In this document: positions 32,205-32,316 of the stretch, piece after piece | Layout of the letters: each line of letters begins with the position of its first letter | Position numbering within the stretch: the first letter of the stretch is position 1 | Source: Schoenoplectus triqueter | Taxonomy: Eukaryota; Streptophyta; Magnoliopsida; Poales; Cyperaceae | Reading direction: 5' to 3' | Assembly (NCBI GenBank): GCA_964058805.1 | Contig: CAXKVV010001603.1 | Span: 1 to 32,316 of the forward strand | DNA length: 32,316 nt | Position numbers and translations under genes: made by a program | Notes under the pieces: generated by a model | The model's database searches: none | The model's input: only the letters and a program-made list of their open reading frames with translations | What the model was told of the DNA's origin: nothing

Positions 32205-32316
32205 CTCATTTGTTGCAACGGTTACTATAATCGTTATAATGAAATAAATAAAATTAGTTCAAAAAGTTTCTGAAAAATTCCAGAATAAAATCTCATACCA
32301 TACGTTGTCAACAGAT
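32205..32316 (+). repeat. LTR-like sequence at window end
   Basis: GTTGCAACGG at 32213, then TTCAAAAAGTTTCTGAAAAA and CCATACGTTGTCAACAGAT resemble the LTR unit at 29006-29090 (GTTACAACGG, GTCAAAAAGTTCTAGAATAA, CATTGGTTGTAATAGAT). It could be the start of the 3' LTR, only about 250 bases after gag, or an unrelated copy of the repeat. The window ends before this can be decided. Confidence 0.4.

Noticed and set aside
1..32316. A CRISPR-like array or bacterial defence system suggested by repeated CCCGACC words
   Set aside because: The repeats lack constant length and spacers, lie inside TIR-bounded transposons, and the host sequence is plainly a plant.

Overview
The window looks like nuclear DNA of a flowering plant. 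It is strongly AT-rich and has a single recognisable intact gene, interrupted by introns with plant-type splice sites and T-rich tracts. The rest is a mosaic of short transposons (MITEs), simple repeats and a decayed Copia retrotransposon. The gene belongs to a family of land-plant immune regulators; the species cannot be told from the sequence.

The gene, at 5464-8730 on the plus strand, encodes a PAD4 (PHYTOALEXIN DEFICIENT 4)-like lipase-like immune regulator. I model four coding exons (5464-5495, 5579-5900, 6851-7522, 7966-8730) giving 596 residues: an N-terminal class-3-lipase-like domain with GHSLGG and a C-terminal EP domain with EPLD. In the family PAD4 pairs with EDS1 downstream of TIR-type immune receptors. 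Features around it include a short upstream ORF overlapping the start codon, a 32-base first coding exon, a 78-base retroposed fragment in intron 2, and a hairpin element with a G-box about 1 kb upstream.

Layout: 1-259 end of a hAT-type MITE; 260-1140 ancient tandem duplication and purine-rich DNA; 1690-2060 first copy of a three-copy dispersed repeat (others 16265-16658 and 21790-22081); 3585-3920 MULE-type MITE; 4371-4500 hairpin; 5464-8730 PAD4; 8731-10130 3' flank; 10135-10728 large inverted-repeat element; 11758-11944 hAT MITE; 13.6-14.25 kb possible exon relics; 14514-14853 palindromic MITE; 17680-18120 hAT MITE with a second hAT MITE nested in it; 19453-19545 GC-rich 31-base tandem repeat; 20838-21247 long-TIR MITE; 22721-24190 PIF/Harbinger-type MITE swollen by ATT-rich DNA; 24758-25648 hAT element with a nested foldback; 27055-27483 and 27506-27807 two adjacent hAT MITEs; 28.8-32.3 kb a degenerate Copia retrotransposon (LTR, primer-binding site, broken gag).

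No tRNA, rRNA, CRISPR array or bacterial-type operon was seen. I found no convincing new molecular system. The most notable results are the PAD4 gene architecture and the target-site-duplication-supported nested transposons. All transposon borders come from reading TIRs and target-site duplications by eye, and no database search was possible.
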